Source: Methylovulum sp. (lineage in GTDB: Bacteria; Pseudomonadota; Gammaproteobacteria; Methylococcales; Methylomonadaceae). Taken from it: DNA of 34,407 bases. The first letter of the stretch is position 1; every line of letters begins with the position of its first letter. The DNA lies in assembly GCA_030689765.1 (NCBI GenBank), contig JAUYEP010000295.1, positions 1-34,407 on the forward strand, given 5' to 3'. The position numbers and the translations under genes were made by a program. This document shows, piece after piece, positions 7,831-18,359 of the stretch. The notes under the pieces are model-generated. The model saw only the letters and a list, made by a program, of their open reading frames with translations, did not search any database and had not been told where the DNA came from.

Positions 7831-8610
7831 ATGAATAGACTGCCCGCCGTAGCAGGACGCTTTTACCCAGAAGATCCGAAACAACTGCATACCATGATCG
7901 ATCACTTTCTGAACGATGCTGATACCGGCAAGAAAGTTCCTAAAGCCATCATTGCACCCCATGCCGGTTACATTTATTCAGGCCCCATAGCGGCAAGCGC
8001 TTATGCCCGGTTAAAAAAAGCGCATGACCGGATTAGCCGGGTGGTGCTTATCGGGCCGTCCCATCATGTTGCATTCAAAGGCTTGGCAGTGAGTAGGGCA
8101 CAATTGTTCATTACGCCGCTAGGCAGTATTCCCGTAGATCAGGCCGCCGTAAAGTCTATAGCCGATCTGCCTTTTGTAGACTACCTTGAACAGGCTCATG
8201 CTCATGAACACAGCTTGGAAGTGCAGTTGCCTTTTTTACAGGAAATGCTGGATAACTTCAATATTGTGCCCATCGTCGCCGGTGACGCTTCACCTGAACA
8301 GGTCGGCGAAGTGATTGATGCACTTTGGGGTGGCGATGAAACACTGATAGTCATCAGCTCCGACCTTAGCCATTACCATAATTATGCTACGGCCCAAAAG
8401 CTGGATAGGGCGACTAGCGTAGCGATAGAGCAATTGGATTACGGACAACTTGATTTTGAATCCGCTTGCGGCCGGGTTCCGGTCAGTGGACTGTTAAAGG
8501 TCGCTCAGGAAAAATCACTCACCATTAAAACCATCGATTTGCGCAACTCCGGCGATACGGCGGGCGATAAAAACAGAGTGGTGGGGTACGGGGCTTATGT
8601 CATTGAATAA
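7831..8610 (+). CDS. amrB: AmmeMemoRadiSam system protein B (Memo family)
   Basis: MNRLPAVAGRFYPEDPKQL...KAIIAPHAGYIYSGPIAASAY...GPSHHVAFKGLA...SSDLSHYHNY: Memo family. Confidence 0.93.
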   Translation: MNRLPAVAGRFYPEDPKQLHTMIDHFLNDADTGKKVPKAIIAPHAGYIYSGPIAASAYARLKKAHDRISRVVLIGPSHHVAFKGLAVSRAQLFITPLGSIPVDQAAVKSIADLPFVDYLEQAHAHEHSLEVQLPFLQEMLDNFNIVPIVAGDASPEQVGEVIDALWGGDETLIVISSDLSHYHNYATAQKLDRATSVAIEQLDYGQLDFESACGRVPVSGLLKVAQEKSLTIKTIDLRNSGDTAGDKNRVVGYGAYVIE

Positions 8611-9157
8611 AGGACATCAACAACGGTTGCTGGCCTTGGCGAAAAATTCTATCGCGCATGGTTTACGGACAGGCCGGCCATTACAAATCACTTTGGCTGA
8701 TTTTCCGGCAGAATTGACAGAACAGCGGGCAACTTTTGTAACCTTGCAAAAGCATCATCAGTTGCGCGGTTGTATCGGCATGTTGGAAGCCGTCAGGCCG
8801 CTTGCGGAAGATATTGCGCAAAACGCTTATGCGGCGGCATTCAAAGACCCGCGCTTTGAGCCACTGCAAGCCGATGAACTGGACAAACTGGAGATACATC
8901 TCTCGATACTCACATCGCCAGAACCTATTGTTTTTACCTCTGAAAATGATTTGTTGGGCAAGCTTAAGCCCGGCATAGACGGCTTGATTATCGAAGAAGG
9001 TTATCGGCGCGGCACTTTTTTGCCTTCCGTCTGGGAATCGTTGCCCGAACCGGAACAATTTCTGCGGCATTTGAAACAGAAGGCGGGGTTGCCTTCTAAT
9101 TATTGGTCAGAAACAGTTCGGATTTATCGGTATTGTGCTGAAGTTATACCTTCTTAA
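8597..9157 (+). CDS. amrA: AmmeMemoRadiSam system protein A (AMMECR1 family)
   Basis: ATFVTLQKHHQLRGCIGMLEAVRPLAEDIAQNAYAAAFKDPRFEPL is AMMECR1-like; overlaps amrB by 14 nt. Confidence 0.93.
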   Translation: MSLNKGHQQRLLALAKNSIAHGLRTGRPLQITLADFPAELTEQRATFVTLQKHHQLRGCIGMLEAVRPLAEDIAQNAYAAAFKDPRFEPLQADELDKLEIHLSILTSPEPIVFTSENDLLGKLKPGIDGLIIEEGYRRGTFLPSVWESLPEPEQFLRHLKQKAGLPSNYWSETVRIYRYCAEVIPS

Positions 9158-9164
9158 CACTGGG

Positions 9165-9317
9165 GTAAGCATTCACTTCCCCCTTTGAAAAAGCACCCAA
9201 GGGCATAAAGGGGATCGAGGGGGAGAGCAACGCGAGGGGGCGTATCTAATAAAATCTCCCCTAACCCCTCTTTTTACCCTCTGGGGCACAAAGTCAAAGA
9301 GGGGGAACTGTAAGTAC
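9165..9317. mobile_element. MITE-like element copy C with perfect 8-bp direct repeat
   Basis: GTAAGCATTCACTTCCCCC ... GGGGGAACTGTAAGTAC, flanked by ACACTGGG (9157-9164 and 9318-9325). Confidence 0.88.
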
Positions 9318-9431
9318 ACACTGGGCAGTTTTTTTACGGTCAGATTCTTGGTGGAATATCCTTTCCCAGTTGCTTTATACTCAGCGGCGTACCGCACGTC
9401 AGACCCATCCCCTAACCCACCCGAGAATGCT

Positions 9432-9899
9432 ATGAAAAAAATACTTGTCCGTTGCAGTTTATTATCCCTTGGTTTTTTGGCAACCCCTGCCCAATCCGAA
9501 GAAATAGGCTGTATAACTACCGCCTGGAAATTGATCGGTGCAAACCATAAAGTCTGTGTACAGGCTTATGATGACCCCAAAGTCGAAGGTGTTGCCTGCC
9601 ATATCAGCCAAGCCCGCACCGGTGGTCTTGCCGGAACGTTTGGCGTCGCCGAAGACCCTTCGCAGTTCTCAATTGCCTGCCGTCAGGTAGGCGTCATTAA
9701 AATCAAAGGCAAGTTGCCTGAAGAAGAAACCGCATTCAGTGAAGACACGTCACTCTTTTTTAAAGAAACCCGTGTCACCCGTTTGTTTGATGCCAAACGC
9801 AACACATTGGTGTACGTTGCAGTCAGCCGCAAACTGATTGAAGGTGCGCCGGCTAACAGTATTTCTACGGTTCCCATCATGCCGTGGGCAGGGCAATAG
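9432..9899 (+). CDS. creA: CreA family protein
   Basis: MKKILVRCSLLSLGFLATPAQSEEIGCITTAWKLIGANHKVCVQAYDDPKVEGVACHISQARTGGLAGTFGVAEDPSQFSIACRQVG; start reassigned from 9348 to 9432. Confidence 0.9.
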   Translation: MKKILVRCSLLSLGFLATPAQSEEIGCITTAWKLIGANHKVCVQAYDDPKVEGVACHISQARTGGLAGTFGVAEDPSQFSIACRQVGVIKIKGKLPEEETAFSEDTSLFFKETRVTRLFDAKRNTLVYVAVSRKLIEGAPANSISTVPIMPWAGQ

Positions 9900-9914
9900 T
9901 CATAAAAACCTTAT

Positions 9915-9954
9915 AACAGATAACATTCCTTGAAGGGATGTTATCTGTTTTTTT
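9915..9954. terminator. Rho-independent terminator, possibly serving both convergent genes
   Basis: AACAGATAACATTCCTTGAAGGGATGTTATCTGTTTTTTT between creA and the convergent GGDEF-EAL gene. Confidence 0.8.
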
Positions 9955-12900
9955 ACATATACTTACGGGTAAATTCAGCTTCCGGCAGCGGTTTGCTTAA
10001 AAAATACCCCTGAAACCCTTTGCAGTGCTTGTCATTTAAAAATTGCAATTGCTCCGCCGTTTCGACCCCTTCGGCAATTACCGATAGCCCAAGGTGCCCG
10101 GCCATTGCGATAATGGTTTCAACGATAATGGCATCGTTGGGGTCAATGCTGATGTCGCGGACAAAACTTTGGTCTATTTTAAGCTGGCTGATCGGCAACT
10201 TTTTTAAGTAGGACAACGACGAATAACCCGTACCAAAATCGTCGATAGAAATATTAATACCCCAGTTTTTAAGTGCCTGCAATTTGGCAATACTGTTGTT
10301 AATGTCATCAATGATGATGCCTTCGGTGATTTCCAGCATTAACCGTGATGCGGCAATATCATCATCTTTCAGGATAGCGATAATATTGGCTTCAAACTGC
10401 GGCTGTTTAAATTCCTTGGGGCAAATATTGATGGCCAAATGCGGCAGGTTCGGCCATTGTTGCAATTGCTTACAGGATTTACGCAAAACCCATTCGCCTA
10501 TGGCTAAAATGAGGCCTGTCTCTTCGGCAACCGGAATAAAATCAGCAGGCGATATCATCCCTTTTTCAGGATGCCGCCAACGCAGCAGCGCTTCAGCGCC
10601 TATCAATTGTCCGTTGTCATCAAACTGAGGCTGATAATGTAGAAAAAATTCTTCATTACTAAGGGCATTGCGTAAATCCTGCTCTAAAAGCAACCGCTGA
10701 TCGGCGCGCAATTGCATGTCCCCGTTATAAAAGCTGATGGTGTTGCGCCCCCGCTGCTTGGCATGGTACATCGCGGTATCCGCTTGTTTTAAAAGTTCCC
10801 CTGAAGTAATTTCTTGCGACATCATAGCGGTTTTATCCAGCAGGGTAATGCCAATGCTGGAACTGATGTGATGGGTATAGCCTTTTAGCTCATAAGGCTT
10901 TTGCAACATCATTTGTACCCGCTCCGCAATGGTTAATGCGTGGTCAAATAATGTCCCTGTGATTCCCCTGCTATTCAGCAATAACACAAATTCATCCCCG
11001 CCTAGCCGGGCTACGGTATCTTCATCACGGATGCACTCTTTGAGGCGATTGGCCACTTGTATCAAAAGCTCGTCACCGACATCGTGCCCCAACGCATCAT
11101 TCAAGGTTTTAAAATGGTCAAGGTCAAGATATAGCAGTGCGCTGCCGGTAAAACTACGCACTGCTTTAGCAATGACCTGTTCCAGTCGGTCAAAAAATAA
11201 GCGGCGATTAGGCAAATTGGTTAGTGCATCAAAAAATGCAAGATGGGTAATCCGTTCTTCCGACTGTTTTTTTTCAACCGCAATGCTGACCAACTGGGAA
11301 ATATCTTTGATTTCATCAATCTGTGCCGCATTCGGACAAAACGGCATACGATGATAAATGACAAAGGTACCCAGAAGCTGTTTTGTTGAAGAAAAAATGG
11401 GTTCCGACCAACAACTTGCCAAGCCTGCCTGTTTTGCATAGCCTTGCCAAAAGGAATCGTGTCCAATGTCTTCGACAATCATGCGTTGGCCGGGATGGGT
11501 CGCTGAACCGCAGCAGCCGACCCCGTTGGAACCTATCACTTGATTGTAAGATTCTGGCAAACGGGACTCGGTATTCAGGCGTAGCCGTTTTTTATCCTCA
11601 TCGGGCAGCAAGATTGAACACAGGCTTTCGGGATAGGTGTGTTCTGTAATATTAACAATCAGGTCAAGTATATCTTTTAGCGGCTTAGTGCTGACGATGG
11701 CTTGCAGCACTTTGTTATGGTCATTGCGTTGCTGGATAATTTTCTTGCGTTCGGCAATTTCCCTTTCCAACTCGCCGGTGCGGAGCTTGACTATCCCCTC
11801 GATTCGCATGGTTTGCCCCGTCAACATCATTAAACCCAGTCCAATCAGGCTAACCAACAGCAAGCTGCCTAAAATCAACCACCAAATGTGCCAGGAAAGC
11901 TGGGTTGTATAAAATAGCGGCGTGGCACTGTAAGTTATATTCCAGTAACGGTTGGCTACCTGTAGCCGCAAGTTTTTTTCCAGTTTCGGGAAGTCCGAAT
12001 TAAGTGCAGGGTAGCCTGTTGTGTCATTAAAAAGTTCGATATCCTCATCGGTAATTTTTAATGACAATTGCAAATGTTCAAACTGGTTTTTAATTTCGTT
12101 GACTTTGTTGTCCACCAATAACACGTTGGCGACAAACCCCCGTAAATATTGCCGACGTTGTTGTTCTGTATGTACCCACTGATGTGCTTGATAAACTGGC
12201 GTATAAATGACAACGGCGGGATAGTTGTTAGCATCTTGTATCAGTTGAATCCTTTTTGTCATTGTCGTTTGTCCCGTATCGCGTGCCATTTGAATGGCTT
12301 TGTACGCCGCTGGATTGGAGCTGATATCAAAACCGAAAGCGCGTTCATTGCTTCTATAAGGTTCCACATAAGCGATGGGGAAATATTCATTTCGAGGCGG
12401 GGCGGCTTGCATCTTTCGCTTGGCATCAGGCACCTGAATAACAAAAGATGGGCCTAAGAGCTGTTGATAATAACGCCGGTTATCAGCAGTGATGCGCGGT
12501 ATCCATTCCAATGCCTGGATATTTTTGTGGGTTATTAAAACAGTATGGGTAAACGTCTTGAACGCAGAGGGTGTAATCTCCATTGAGCCGTCAAAAAACG
12601 CTTTTAACGTCTGGTTAATATCGACGGTACGGTTAAACTCGTTCTGCAATGCATTGCCCAGCAAGCTGGCGCGTTCCTCAAAAAGTGTGCTGACACGCTT
12701 TTGTTCCTGGTATTTACCCAAGTAAAACAACGCCGTTACGAACAGCAGAAGAATTACCAGCGGCAACGCAATCGAATTGATCCGGGTCTGCCACAGCGGT
12801 CTGGGTTTGCCAATGATGCACAGCAACAAAGGTGTGAAAATCAGTACGCCGATAGTATCGCCGCTCCACCATGTCAACCACCCAAAAACGACATCATCTT

Positions 12901-13408
12901 GGTTGATTATGCCTCTCACATATAGTGTAAACATGCCAACTGATGCACAAACCATACAACTGACAGGCCCACCCAAACTAAAAAAGCGCAAAATGCCACC
13001 ATCGTTAATCAGTGCCGTATCCGCACCGGCATAGCGTTTGATCAGCCACGTGCCAAATCCAGCTTGCAATGAAGCCGCAGTGCTGACAATCGCGCCAGTA
13101 ACCAGCGAAGCGAAAGCTGTTTTCAAGCTGGATGCATCCAAAAACGCATACGTCTGAATTAAAAAAGAGCCTAACCAAATGCCGGGCAGCACACGCCATC
13201 CATAAACAACAAAACCAGCAAGCGCAATCCCCGCTGCTGGCCATATAGGGCTGGCATGACTAGGCGGAATGGCTATCAAAGTGCCTAAATAACCGCCTAA
13301 AAAATAACTGATTCCTAAATAAATGTTAAGTCGGATCATCAAGGTGAATAATTGTGTCGGAACAAAAATGAAAGATAATAGCAATAGTCCAGGCTCTATC
13401 GCCACCAA
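9953..13408 (-). CDS. MASE1-CHASE-GAF-GGDEF-EAL cyclic-di-GMP signalling protein
   Basis: N-terminal multi-TM MASE1-like region (PIWPAAGIALAGFVVYGWRVLPGIWLGSF), CHASE-like periplasmic region, GAF-like region, RLGGDEFVLLL, AEALLRWRHPEKGMISPADFIPVAEETG. Confidence 0.88.
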   Translation of the reverse strand: MVAIEPGLLLLSFIFVPTQLFTLMIRLNIYLGISYFLGGYLGTLIAIPPSHASPIWPAAGIALAGFVVYGWRVLPGIWLGSFLIQTYAFLDASSLKTAFASLVTGAIVSTAASLQAGFGTWLIKRYAGADTALINDGGILRFFSLGGPVSCMVCASVGMFTLYVRGIINQDDVVFGWLTWWSGDTIGVLIFTPLLLCIIGKPRPLWQTRINSIALPLVILLLFVTALFYLGKYQEQKRVSTLFEERASLLGNALQNEFNRTVDINQTLKAFFDGSMEITPSAFKTFTHTVLITHKNIQALEWIPRITADNRRYYQQLLGPSFVIQVPDAKRKMQAAPPRNEYFPIAYVEPYRSNERAFGFDISSNPAAYKAIQMARDTGQTTMTKRIQLIQDANNYPAVVIYTPVYQAHQWVHTEQQRRQYLRGFVANVLLVDNKVNEIKNQFEHLQLSLKITDEDIELFNDTTGYPALNSDFPKLEKNLRLQVANRYWNITYSATPLFYTTQLSWHIWWLILGSLLLVSLIGLGLMMLTGQTMRIEGIVKLRTGELEREIAERKKIIQQRNDHNKVLQAIVSTKPLKDILDLIVNITEHTYPESLCSILLPDEDKKRLRLNTESRLPESYNQVIGSNGVGCCGSATHPGQRMIVEDIGHDSFWQGYAKQAGLASCWSEPIFSSTKQLLGTFVIYHRMPFCPNAAQIDEIKDISQLVSIAVEKKQSEERITHLAFFDALTNLPNRRLFFDRLEQVIAKAVRSFTGSALLYLDLDHFKTLNDALGHDVGDELLIQVANRLKECIRDEDTVARLGGDEFVLLLNSRGITGTLFDHALTIAERVQMMLQKPYELKGYTHHISSSIGITLLDKTAMMSQEITSGELLKQADTAMYHAKQRGRNTISFYNGDMQLRADQRLLLEQDLRNALSNEEFFLHYQPQFDDNGQLIGAEALLRWRHPEKGMISPADFIPVAEETGLILAIGEWVLRKSCKQLQQWPNLPHLAINICPKEFKQPQFEANIIAILKDDDIAASRLMLEITEGIIIDDINNSIAKLQALKNWGINISIDDFGTGYSSLSYLKKLPISQLKIDQSFVRDISIDPNDAIIVETIIAMAGHLGLSVIAEGVETAEQLQFLNDKHCKGFQGYFLSKPLPEAEFTRKYM

Positions 13409-13531
13409 CTTCAGCGGTAATCCACTTATTTAGCGATAGCGCGTTTGACTATTAAACGCAAAGAAAAATTTCAAAATTTTATCTTGGTGTAGGCACAAAA
13501 AAGCAGATACAATGGCAAGTTCATTTAAAGT

Positions 13532-13616
<85 letters not shown>

Positions 13617-13719
13617 CCAAATCATCTAAAAGATAGCAGTGATGCTATCTTTTTCAATTCTTTATGAGCCGTTCACCGGTATCTGTAAAAACTCTTTTAT
13701 AAATGTGTGAGGTAAAGAC

Positions 13720-15021
13720 ATGCAAGTTTCTGTCGAAAAGACATCAGAATTAAGCCGAAAAATGACTGTTAGTGTGCCTGAATCCATAGTCCAGGAAAAA
13801 ATGGCAGCACGATTGAAGTCTTTGGCACGCGAAGTTAAAGTCGATGGCTTTCGTCCAGGCAAAGTGCCTCAGCATGTTGTCAAAAAAATGTTCGGTATCC
13901 AAGTGCGCAATGAGATCGCCGGCGACCTGATTCAATCCACCTATTATGACGCGCTGAAAGACCAGGATTTAAGGCCTGCCAGCCAACCTTATATTGATGA
14001 ACAGGAAGAGGCCGAAGGTTTTAAATATACCGCAGTGTTTGAAGTCTACCCTGAAATTTCACTTGAAAATCTTGGTCAGCTCGAAATCGTCCGCCCAATG
14101 GCCGTGGTTGAACAATCTGATGTTGATGGCATGATTGAGAAGCTGAGATTACAGAAAAGGGAATGGGTAGCCGTTGAACGTGCGTCGCTGGAAAACGACC
14201 GTGTCACTATTAATTTTTCAGGGCAGTCGGAAGGCGAAAATTTTACCGACGGAGTAGTAGAAAACTACTCGGTTGACATCGGTTCAAAACAAATGATTAC
14301 TGGTTTTGAAGACAATCTTGTCGGCCTTGAGATTGGTGCGGTTAAAGCGTTTGAACTCACTTTTCCGGAAAAATACGGTAATGAAAAGCTGGCTGGCAAA
14401 ATCGGTGGATTTGAAGTTACCGTTATCAACATTGAAGGGCCGGTTGTGCCGGAAATTGATGCTGAATTCATCAAAGGCTACGGTATCGAGGAGGGTACGC
14501 TAGAGTCTTTTCGTGACGATGTGAAAAACAATATGGAACGGGAGCTTGTACAGGCATTGCGCGGCAAATTAAAAGACGCTGTTATGGACGCCTTGTATGA
14601 AAAAATTCAGTTTGCCGTGCCTGGCTCTTTGATAGATGAAGAAATTGAAAATCTGATGAAGCCCTACTTGGAAACGGCTAAACGACAGAAGATAAAGCTG
14701 GAAGATCTACATATAACGCGCGATCTTTTTGAAGGACAAGTTAAACGACGCATTGCGCTGGGACTGATCCTGAGCGAAATTATCCAGAAAAATGCGATAA
14801 AACTGGATGACAATAAAGTACGCGCTATGGTAGAAGATATGGCAAAGAGCTATGAGCGTCCAGAAGACGTTGTCAATTGGTATTACGCCGATAAAAACCG
14901 TTTGAATGATGTCCAGCAAATGGTTCTGGAAGATCAGACGGTAGACTGGCTTATGGCGCAAGCGAAAGTTTCTGACGGGACATTAAGTTTTAGTGATGTA
15001 ATGGATAAACAGCAGTCATAA
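13720..15021 (+). CDS. tig: Trigger factor
   Basis: [20 protein letters not shown]...[10 protein letters not shown]; upstream of clpP-clpX. Confidence 0.97.
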   Translation: MQVSVEKTSELSRKMTVSVPESIVQEKMAARLKSLAREVKVDGFRPGKVPQHVVKKMFGIQVRNEIAGDLIQSTYYDALKDQDLRPASQPYIDEQEEAEGFKYTAVFEVYPEISLENLGQLEIVRPMAVVEQSDVDGMIEKLRLQKREWVAVERASLENDRVTINFSGQSEGENFTDGVVENYSVDIGSKQMITGFEDNLVGLEIGAVKAFELTFPEKYGNEKLAGKIGGFEVTVINIEGPVVPEIDAEFIKGYGIEEGTLESFRDDVKNNMERELVQALRGKLKDAVMDALYEKIQFAVPGSLIDEEIENLMKPYLETAKRQKIKLEDLHITRDLFEGQVKRRIALGLILSEIIQKNAIKLDDNKVRAMVEDMAKSYERPEDVVNWYYADKNRLNDVQQMVLEDQTVDWLMAQAKVSDGTLSFSDVMDKQQS

Positions 15022-15031
15022 GGGGCCTTAC

Positions 15032-15676
15032 ATGTATACACAGCACACAAATCAAATGATAGCACCGCAAGCAGCTGGCGGCCTGGTTCCCATCGTTATT
15101 GAGCAAACCGCCCGTGGTGAGCGCTCTTTCGATATTTATTCCAGACTATTAAAAGAACGGGTTATATTTTTGGTAGGTCAGGTCGAAGATTACATGGCTA
15201 ATCTGGTGGTGGCCCAGCTGCTTTTTCTGGAATCAGAAAACCCTGACAAAGACATCCACTTATATATCAACTCACCAGGTGGCTCGGTAACTGCCGGTAT
15301 GTCAATTTATGACACCATGCAGTTTATAAAGCCGGATGTCAGTACGATGTGTATCGGTCAAGCGGCAAGCATGGGCGCATTGCTTTTAACCGGCGGCGCC
15401 AAAGGCAAGCGTTACTGTTTGCCCCATTCAAGAATGATGATCCATCAGCCCTTAGGCGGATATCAGGGCCAGGCTTCTGATATTGACATTCACGCCAGGG
15501 AAATTTTGTTAATCCGGGATAAGCTGAACAAAGTCTTGGCCCATCATACCGGTCAACCTATAGAAAAGATCCAACTGGATACCGATAGGGACAATTTTTT
15601 AAGTTCCAGTGACGCCGTCAGTTATGGTCTCATTGACAAAGTCTTGTCGAGCCGGACTGCTGTCTCTGATATATGA
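15032..15676 (+). CDS. clpP: ATP-dependent Clp protease proteolytic subunit
   Basis: [43 protein letters not shown]...[13 protein letters not shown]. Confidence 0.98.
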   Translation: MYTQHTNQMIAPQAAGGLVPIVIEQTARGERSFDIYSRLLKERVIFLVGQVEDYMANLVVAQLLFLESENPDKDIHLYINSPGGSVTAGMSIYDTMQFIKPDVSTMCIGQAASMGALLLTGGAKGKRYCLPHSRMMIHQPLGGYQGQASDIDIHAREILLIRDKLNKVLAHHTGQPIEKIQLDTDRDNFLSSSDAVSYGLIDKVLSSRTAVSDI

Positions 15677-15727
15677 TATGGGTGTTTTGATAGACAGCAC
15701 AGCGTTGTTGCTTGCCGGAGTTTGCTA

Positions 15728-17002
15728 ATGAGTAATGATAAATACAGCAAAGATGACGATAAACTGCTTTATTGTTCTTTTTGCGGTAAAAGCCAGAATG
15801 AAGTCCGAAAACTGATTGCAGGGCCTTCAGTCTATGTCTGTGATGAATGCGTTGAGCTTTGTAATGACATCATAAAAGATGAATTACAGGATGATGATGC
15901 TTCTTTTGGCGACAATAGGCTACCTAAGCCAAAAGAAATAAAAGAAGAACTGGATGCGTATGTCATCGGTCAGGAACGTGCTAAAAAAATTCTGGCCGTA
16001 GCGGTTTACAATCACTATAAACGCCTGCGTAGCAAGACAAAAAAAGATTCGGTTGAACTGGCCAAGAGCAACATCCTGCTGATCGGCCCTACCGGATCGG
16101 GTAAAACCTTATTGGCCGAAACCCTGGCGCGATTACTGGATGTGCCGTTTACCATTGCAGACGCTACAACCCTGACGGAAGCGGGTTATGTCGGCGAAGA
16201 TGTAGAAAACATCATCCAGAAAATCCTGCAAAAATGCGATTATGATGTGGAAAAGGCTGAGACTGGCATCGTTTACATTGACGAAATCGATAAAATTTCC
16301 AGAAAAGCAGATAACCCCTCGATTACGCGCGATGTTTCGGGCGAAGGTGTCCAGCAGGCTTTACTGAAACTGATTGAAGGCACGATTGCTTCAGTCCCGC
16401 CGCAAGGGGGCCGCAAGCATCCCCAGCAGGAATTTTTGCAAGTCAATACCGCCAATATCCTGTTCATCGTCGGCGGTGCTTTTGCGGGGCTGGATAAGGT
16501 GATTAAAGCGCGTTCCGAAAAAGGCGGCATCGGTTTTTCTGCCGACGTCAAAACCAAAGATGAGGATAAAAATGTAGGCCAGTTGTTTGCTGAAGTTGAG
16601 GCTGAAGATTTGATCAAATATGGCCTAATCCCTGAGTTTGTCGGTCGCCTTCCCATTGTCGCCACATTGGAAGAACTGGATGAACAGGCGTTGATACAAA
16701 TATTGACGGTACCTAAAAACGCATTAATCAAGCAATATAAACATTTGTTCGAAATGGAAGGTGCCGAACTGGAATTTAGGGAAGAATCCCTGGGTGCGAT
16801 AGCCCGCAAATCAATGGAAAGAAAAACCGGCGCCAGAGGCCTTAGGACTATTGTTGAAAATGTGTTGCTGAACACAATGTATGAACTGCCATCAACCGAC
16901 AATATTTGCAAGGTCGTCGTTGATGAAAGCGTCATTATGGGGCATTCCGAGCCTTTTTTGGTGTACGAAACCGAAAAGAAAATGGCGGCCTCTGAATTTT
17001 AA
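15728..17002 (+). CDS. clpX: ATP-dependent Clp protease ATP-binding subunit ClpX
   Basis: Zinc finger [26 protein letters not shown], Walker [12 protein letters not shown] 15728 preferred over TTG 15722. Confidence 0.98.
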   Translation: MSNDKYSKDDDKLLYCSFCGKSQNEVRKLIAGPSVYVCDECVELCNDIIKDELQDDDASFGDNRLPKPKEIKEELDAYVIGQERAKKILAVAVYNHYKRLRSKTKKDSVELAKSNILLIGPTGSGKTLLAETLARLLDVPFTIADATTLTEAGYVGEDVENIIQKILQKCDYDVEKAETGIVYIDEIDKISRKADNPSITRDVSGEGVQQALLKLIEGTIASVPPQGGRKHPQQEFLQVNTANILFIVGGAFAGLDKVIKARSEKGGIGFSADVKTKDEDKNVGQLFAEVEAEDLIKYGLIPEFVGRLPIVATLEELDEQALIQILTVPKNALIKQYKHLFEMEGAELEFREESLGAIARKSMERKTGARGLRTIVENVLLNTMYELPSTDNICKVVVDESVIMGHSEPFLVYETEKKMAASEF

Positions 17003-17072
17003 AATCATCCCCCTACCAGCCCGACCTGCCTTGCCTCATATTTATCCCATACACATCAACTTAAGGAATAAA

Positions 17073-17116
17073 AACACGAAGTTCACGAAGAAAAGTCAAT
17101 GTAAAAACTTCGTGTT
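17073..17116. repeat. Inverted repeat downstream of clpX
   Basis: AACACGAAGTT ... AACTTCGTGTT. Confidence 0.55.
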
Positions 17117-17186
17117 CCCGGTGTTTTTCGTGGGTGTGTAATCAATCTGCGTACACTTTTATTGATTGAATGTGCGGACTTTCTGC

Positions 17187-18299
17187 TTAAGTTGATGCGT
17201 ATGGTCTTGCCTCATATTTATCCAGCATCCCAAGACCCACAGCCACTGCTTTACAGGTAATGGCGCCATCCAACGTATTAACCGCCGTAGCCAGTCCTTT
17301 ATCACGCATTAACGGTTCCTTACCCCTATCTGCAATTTTTAGGATATACGGCAACGTTGCATCCATTAAAGCAATCGTTGACGTTCTGGGATAGGCTCCT
17401 GGCATGTTGGTCACGCAATAATGCACAACACCATGCTTGATAAATATCGGGTTTGAATGTGTTGTCGGTCTTGATGTTTCAATGCAACCGCCCTGGTCGA
17501 TACTGACATCAACGACGACGGAACCTTCAGCCAACGACATTATCATCGCTTCGCTTATGACTTTGGGCGCATGTGCCCCTCGGCAGAGTATTGCGCCAAC
17601 GGCCAAATCGGCATCAAGCAGATGTTCAGTGATATTTTCAGGCGTGGATAAAAAGAACGAGGCTTCCGGCAGCACGGTGCTATGGATTTTTTGCATAAAT
17701 GCCGGATTAATTCCCGCAACAAACACATTTGCCCCCATTCCGCAGGCGACTTGCGCAGCATGCTGCCCAACCACACCATCACCAATAACCACAACCTTAC
17801 CGTGGCGTTTACCCAACACTTTGCCCAATTGTACGCCTTTGCCCTGATTGAACTTAGCCAGATAATAACTGCCCATCAGCGTCGCCATATTGCCGGCAAT
17901 AGCGCTCATCGGCGCAAGGATTGGCAAACGGCCGCGTGAATCTTCCAATGTCTCATAAGCAATCGCTGTTGTATTTTTTTTCAACAATTCCAAAGTAAGG
18001 CCGGGGTCAACACCCGCCAAATGGAAAAAAGTGAACACCATTTGCCGATCCAGATAGTGATATTCGGATGGCGCAGGTTCTTTCACTTTTACAACCAGGT
18101 CTGCAGCCCACGCTTCGGCAGCCGAAACCATTCGGACGCCTGTTTGCCCGTATTGCGCATCGTCAAAACCAGATATTGCGCCCGCATCCATTTCAACAAC
18201 CAGGGAATGTCCCTGCTGGATCAAGTGCGATGCACCGGCAGGCGTTATCGCTACCCTGCCTTCATTGTCTTTTATCTCTTTTGGAACGCCAATTTTCAT
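17187..18299 (-). CDS. ald: Alanine dehydrogenase
   Basis: MKIGVPKEIKDNEGRVAITPAGASHLIQQGHSLVVE...LAPMSAIAGNMATLMGSYYLAKFNQGKGVQLG...GDGVVGQHAAQVACGMGANV. Confidence 0.96.
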   Translation of the reverse strand: MKIGVPKEIKDNEGRVAITPAGASHLIQQGHSLVVEMDAGAISGFDDAQYGQTGVRMVSAAEAWAADLVVKVKEPAPSEYHYLDRQMVFTFFHLAGVDPGLTLELLKKNTTAIAYETLEDSRGRLPILAPMSAIAGNMATLMGSYYLAKFNQGKGVQLGKVLGKRHGKVVVIGDGVVGQHAAQVACGMGANVFVAGINPAFMQKIHSTVLPEASFFLSTPENITEHLLDADLAVGAILCRGAHAPKVISEAMIMSLAEGSVVVDVSIDQGGCIETSRPTTHSNPIFIKHGVVHYCVTNMPGAYPRTSTIALMDATLPYILKIADRGKEPLMRDKGLATAVNTLDGAITCKAVAVGLGMLDKYEARPYAST

Positions 18300-18322
18300 A
18301 ATTACCTCATCTTAGCCAAGTA

Positions 18323-18348
18323 GTAGGGTAAGTCTGTGCATACCCTAC
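18323..18348. repeat. Hairpin between ald and sucD
   Basis: GTAGGGTA-AGTCTGTGCA-TACCCTAC. Confidence 0.55.
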
Positions 18349-18359
18349 AAGCTGCATTC

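Noticed and set aside
16273-16935. 220 aa minus-strand ORF opposite clpX
   Set aside because: Antisense to a strongly conserved gene; Ser/Leu-rich composition typical of a shadow ORF.
13720-17002. tig-clpP-clpX without a following lon gene
   Set aside because: Gene order after clpX varies; the core cluster itself is ordinary.
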